A DNA stretch of 34,402 nt from contig CAJWHF010000009.1 of the NCBI GenBank assembly GCA_913041275.1, positions 1 through 34,402 of the forward strand, given 5' to 3'. Below the pieces are notes generated by a model. That model ran no database searches. It worked only from the letters and a program-made list of their open reading frames with translations, and was not told the origin of the DNA. The stretch is from an uncultured Opitutia bacterium (GTDB taxonomy: Bacteria; Verrucomicrobiota; Verrucomicrobiia; Opitutales; Coraliomargaritaceae). Both the position numbers and the translations under genes were made by a program. Shown here piece by piece: positions 32,234 to 34,402 of this stretch. The first letter of the stretch is position 1. Each line of letters opens with the position of its first letter.

Positions 32234-32737
32234 TCATTCTTTGTCGTGTTTTTTAACTTGATTACGGAGAAATGTGATGACGTCTTGAAATTTGGAGATA
32301 TTTCGCTCGTCGGCTAAGGCCAAGTCTTCGTGAGCCTTAAGGATACTCTTAGTATCAGAAACCTCCTGATCTTGGAGTGGATCAAAGGGCGCATCTGTGG
32401 CGGGAGTTTTTTTTGATACAGTCAGTAGATTTTGTAAGCCAAGGTTACAAATTAACTCGTAGTTTCGATCGCTTAGATTACCTATCACCAATTCCCCAGA
32501 TGGATGAAGCTTACTTAGTTCGATACTGGTACCGGCTAGTATGCCCAGAAATGTACTGTCCATGCCTTTACACATTTCAAAGTCTACAAAGACTCTGCGG
32601 CGAGCACCTGCAATGATCGTCTCCATGAATTCCCGAAAGGAATTACAATTTAGATAGTTGGCTTTGCCGTTTACTTTAACTACAACGGGATCGGAGTAAG
32701 CGCTGACGAGAAATGTGGGCTGTGCTGGATCACTCAT
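32234..32737 (-). CDS. STAS-domain protein (anti-sigma-factor-antagonist-like)
   Basis: Start at MSDPAQPTFLVSAY; VVVKVNGKANYLNCNSFREFMETII, RRVFVDFEMCKGMDSTFLGILAGTSIELSKL is the STAS core. ORF-track start at 32851 likely over-extended. Confidence 0.75.
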   Translation of the reverse strand: MSDPAQPTFLVSAYSDPVVVKVNGKANYLNCNSFREFMETIIAGARRRVFVDFEMCKGMDSTFLGILAGTSIELSKLHPSGELVIGNLSDRNYELICNLGLQNLLTVSKKTPATDAPFDPLQDQEVSDTKSILKAHEDLALADERNISKFQDVITFLRNQVKKHDKE

Positions 32738-32916
32738 AGAGAGCGTGGCATAAAAATTGCATGGTATTTGATTAAAAGTATAGCGAAGAAACTTTTTTAA
32801 AGTTAACCTACAGTGGACAAGAATCAACCCTGCAAATACAGCCGCTTGCAATGATTCTCAAATTCTGCTTGAATTACACTGGCTACAGCAGAGCCTTGTT
32901 GTACGGCTAAAAAAAT

Positions 32917-34402
32917 ATGAATTTGTACCAAGAATACATTAAAGAGATCGAAGAGCGTAAGGGGCAAGGCTTAAGCCCGAAGCCGATTGACGATGGTGAG
33001 TTGCTTTCAGTGATTATCGATCAGATCAAGGATGTCGATAACGAGTATCGAAAAGTATCTTTGGACTTTTTTATCTACAATGTCTTGCCGGGGACTACTA
33101 GCGCTGCAGGCGTAAAGGCGTACTTTCTAAAAGAAATCATACTCGGCGAATCGATCGTCGAAGGACTCTCGCCTGATTTTTCTTTTGAGCTGCTTCTGCA
33201 CATGAAAGGTGGCACTTCGATCGACGTGCTTCTGGACCTAGCACTTGGCGATAATGAAGCGATTGCTAGTCAAGCCGCTGAAGTCCTCAAAACTCAAGTG
33301 TTCTTGTATGAGGCGGATATGGAACGCCTCAAGCTGGCCTATGACTCTGGTAGTTCAATTGCTAGGGGTATTCTCGAGAGTTATGCTAGTGCGGAATTTT
33401 TTACCAAGATCCCCGACATCGAGGAAGCGATCGAAGTCGTTACCTACATTGCAGGCGAAGGGGATATTTCAACGGACCTGCTTTCTCCTGGGAACCAAGC
33501 GCACTCTCGATCCGACCGAGAACTTCACGGTAAGTGCTTGATTTCAGAAGAGGCGCAAGTCGAGATTCAAGCCTTGCAAAAACTGCATCCTGATAAGCGC
33601 GTGATGCTTATCGCGGAGAAGGGTACTATGGGCGTGGGTTCTTCTAGGATGTCGGGCGTGAATAATGTCGCGTTGTGGACAGGCAAACCAGCCAGCCCAT
33701 ACATCCCATTTGTTAATATCGCACCAATTGTCGCGGGCACCAATGGCATTTCTCCAATTTTCCTGACGACGGTCGATGTGACCGGAGGCATAGGGATCGA
33801 TTTGAAAAATTGGCGCAAGAAACTGGATGCCGATGGACTACCACTTTTGGGCCAAAGTGGAGATCCTATTTTAGAAGAGGTCTACTCCATCGCCACAGGT
33901 ACCGTACTGACTATTAATACAAAAACTAAGAAGCTCTACAATGGTGACCGAGAGCTTGTCAATATAGCGGGCTCCTTGACGCCCCAGAAAGTAGAGTTTA
34001 TGAAGGCGGGCGGTTCATATGCAGTCGTGTTTGGTAAGAAACTTCAGACTTTTGCTGCTAAAACGCTCGGTGTTGATGTGGTGCAAGTTTTTGCCCCTGC
34101 CAAGGAAGTAAGCCATGAAGGCCAAGGCCTTACAGCAGTAGAAAAAATCTTCAACAAGAACGTCGTTGGTTCTAGCGAAGGGGTGACTCTCTACGCTGGT
34201 TCCGATGTGCGGGTCAACGTGAACATAGTAGGGTCGCAGGATACAACCGGTCTGATGACTTCGCAAGAACTGGAGTCGATGGCTGCGACTGTGATCTCTC
34301 CAATCGTGGATGCTGCTTATCAGTCTGGTTGTCACACGGCTTCGGTCTGGGACAAAAAAGCGCAGGCTAATATTCCTAGGCTTATGAAGTTCATGCATAA
34401 GT
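32917..34402 (+). CDS. acnB: Aconitate hydratase B, N-terminal 495 codons, 3' truncated by window end
   Basis: ATG at 32917, open to window end (not in ORF track because no stop codon): MNLYQEYIKEIEERKGQGLSPKPIDDGELL; GEGDISTDLLSPGNQAHSRSDRELHG; KGTMGVGSSRMSGVNNVALWTG; NIVGSQDTTGLMTSQELESMA; SGCHTAS. Confidence 0.93.
   Translation, partial: MNLYQEYIKEIEERKGQGLSPKPIDDGELLSVIIDQIKDVDNEYRKVSLDFFIYNVLPGTTSAAGVKAYFLKEIILGESIVEGLSPDFSFELLLHMKGGTSIDVLLDLALGDNEAIASQAAEVLKTQVFLYEADMERLKLAYDSGSSIARGILESYASAEFFTKIPDIEEAIEVVTYIAGEGDISTDLLSPGNQAHSRSDRELHGKCLISEEAQVEIQALQKLHPDKRVMLIAEKGTMGVGSSRMSGVNNVALWTGKPASPYIPFVNIAPIVAGTNGISPIFLTTVDVTGGIGIDLKNWRKKLDADGLPLLGQSGDPILEEVYSIATGTVLTINTKTKKLYNGDRELVNIAGSLTPQKVEFMKAGGSYAVVFGKKLQTFAAKTLGVDVVQVFAPAKEVSHEGQGLTAVEKIFNKNVVGSSEGVTLYAGSDVRVNVNIVGSQDTTGLMTSQELESMAATVISPIVDAAYQSGCHTASVWDKKAQANIPRLMKFMHK

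Noticed and set aside
32215-32240. CCAGT...ACTGG inverted repeat after the CbiM-like gene as a terminator
   Set aside because: Only about 5 bp of stem and no T-tract; not distinguishable from chance.
33245-34398. Short ORFs 33245..33541 (+), 33567..33818 (-), 34015..34398 (-)
   Set aside because: Out-of-frame or antisense shadows of acnB.
1-34402. CRISPR arrays, tRNA/rRNA genes, insertion sequences, phage genes or defence systems
   Set aside because: None recognised on reading; no repeat-spacer pattern, transposase or integrase motifs seen. Tool-based scans (tRNAscan, ISfinder, defence finders) would be needed to exclude them fully.

Overview
The 34.4 kb window looks like chromosomal DNA from a marine-type, Verrucomicrobia/PVC-like bacterium (lineage is an inference from gene content and the lack of Shine-Dalgarno signals at most starts). 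Left part (1-13 kb): a one-direction sulfated-glycan degradation locus with five formylglycine-type sulfatases (the first cut by the window edge), two paralogous GH5-like (clan GH-A type) hydrolases flanking a GPH/MelB-type sugar symporter, and a GH130-like five-bladed propeller enzyme. Middle (13-20 kb): a DUF4136-like lipoprotein, queA and prfB transcribed divergently (prfB carries an intact autoregulatory +1 frameshift site missed by the ORF track), an uncharacterised ATP-grasp-like protein, and glycogen phosphorylase. Right part (20-32 kb): a contiguous urea import and urease island urtABCDE-ureABCEFGD followed by a CbiM/NikM-like membrane protein with a possible fused PDGLE/NikN-like C-terminus. 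The end holds a STAS-domain protein and, divergent from it, the 5' part of acnB, which runs off the window and is absent from the ORF track. No tRNA, rRNA, CRISPR array or mobile element was recognised. All assignments come from reading motifs by eye; no database search was run.
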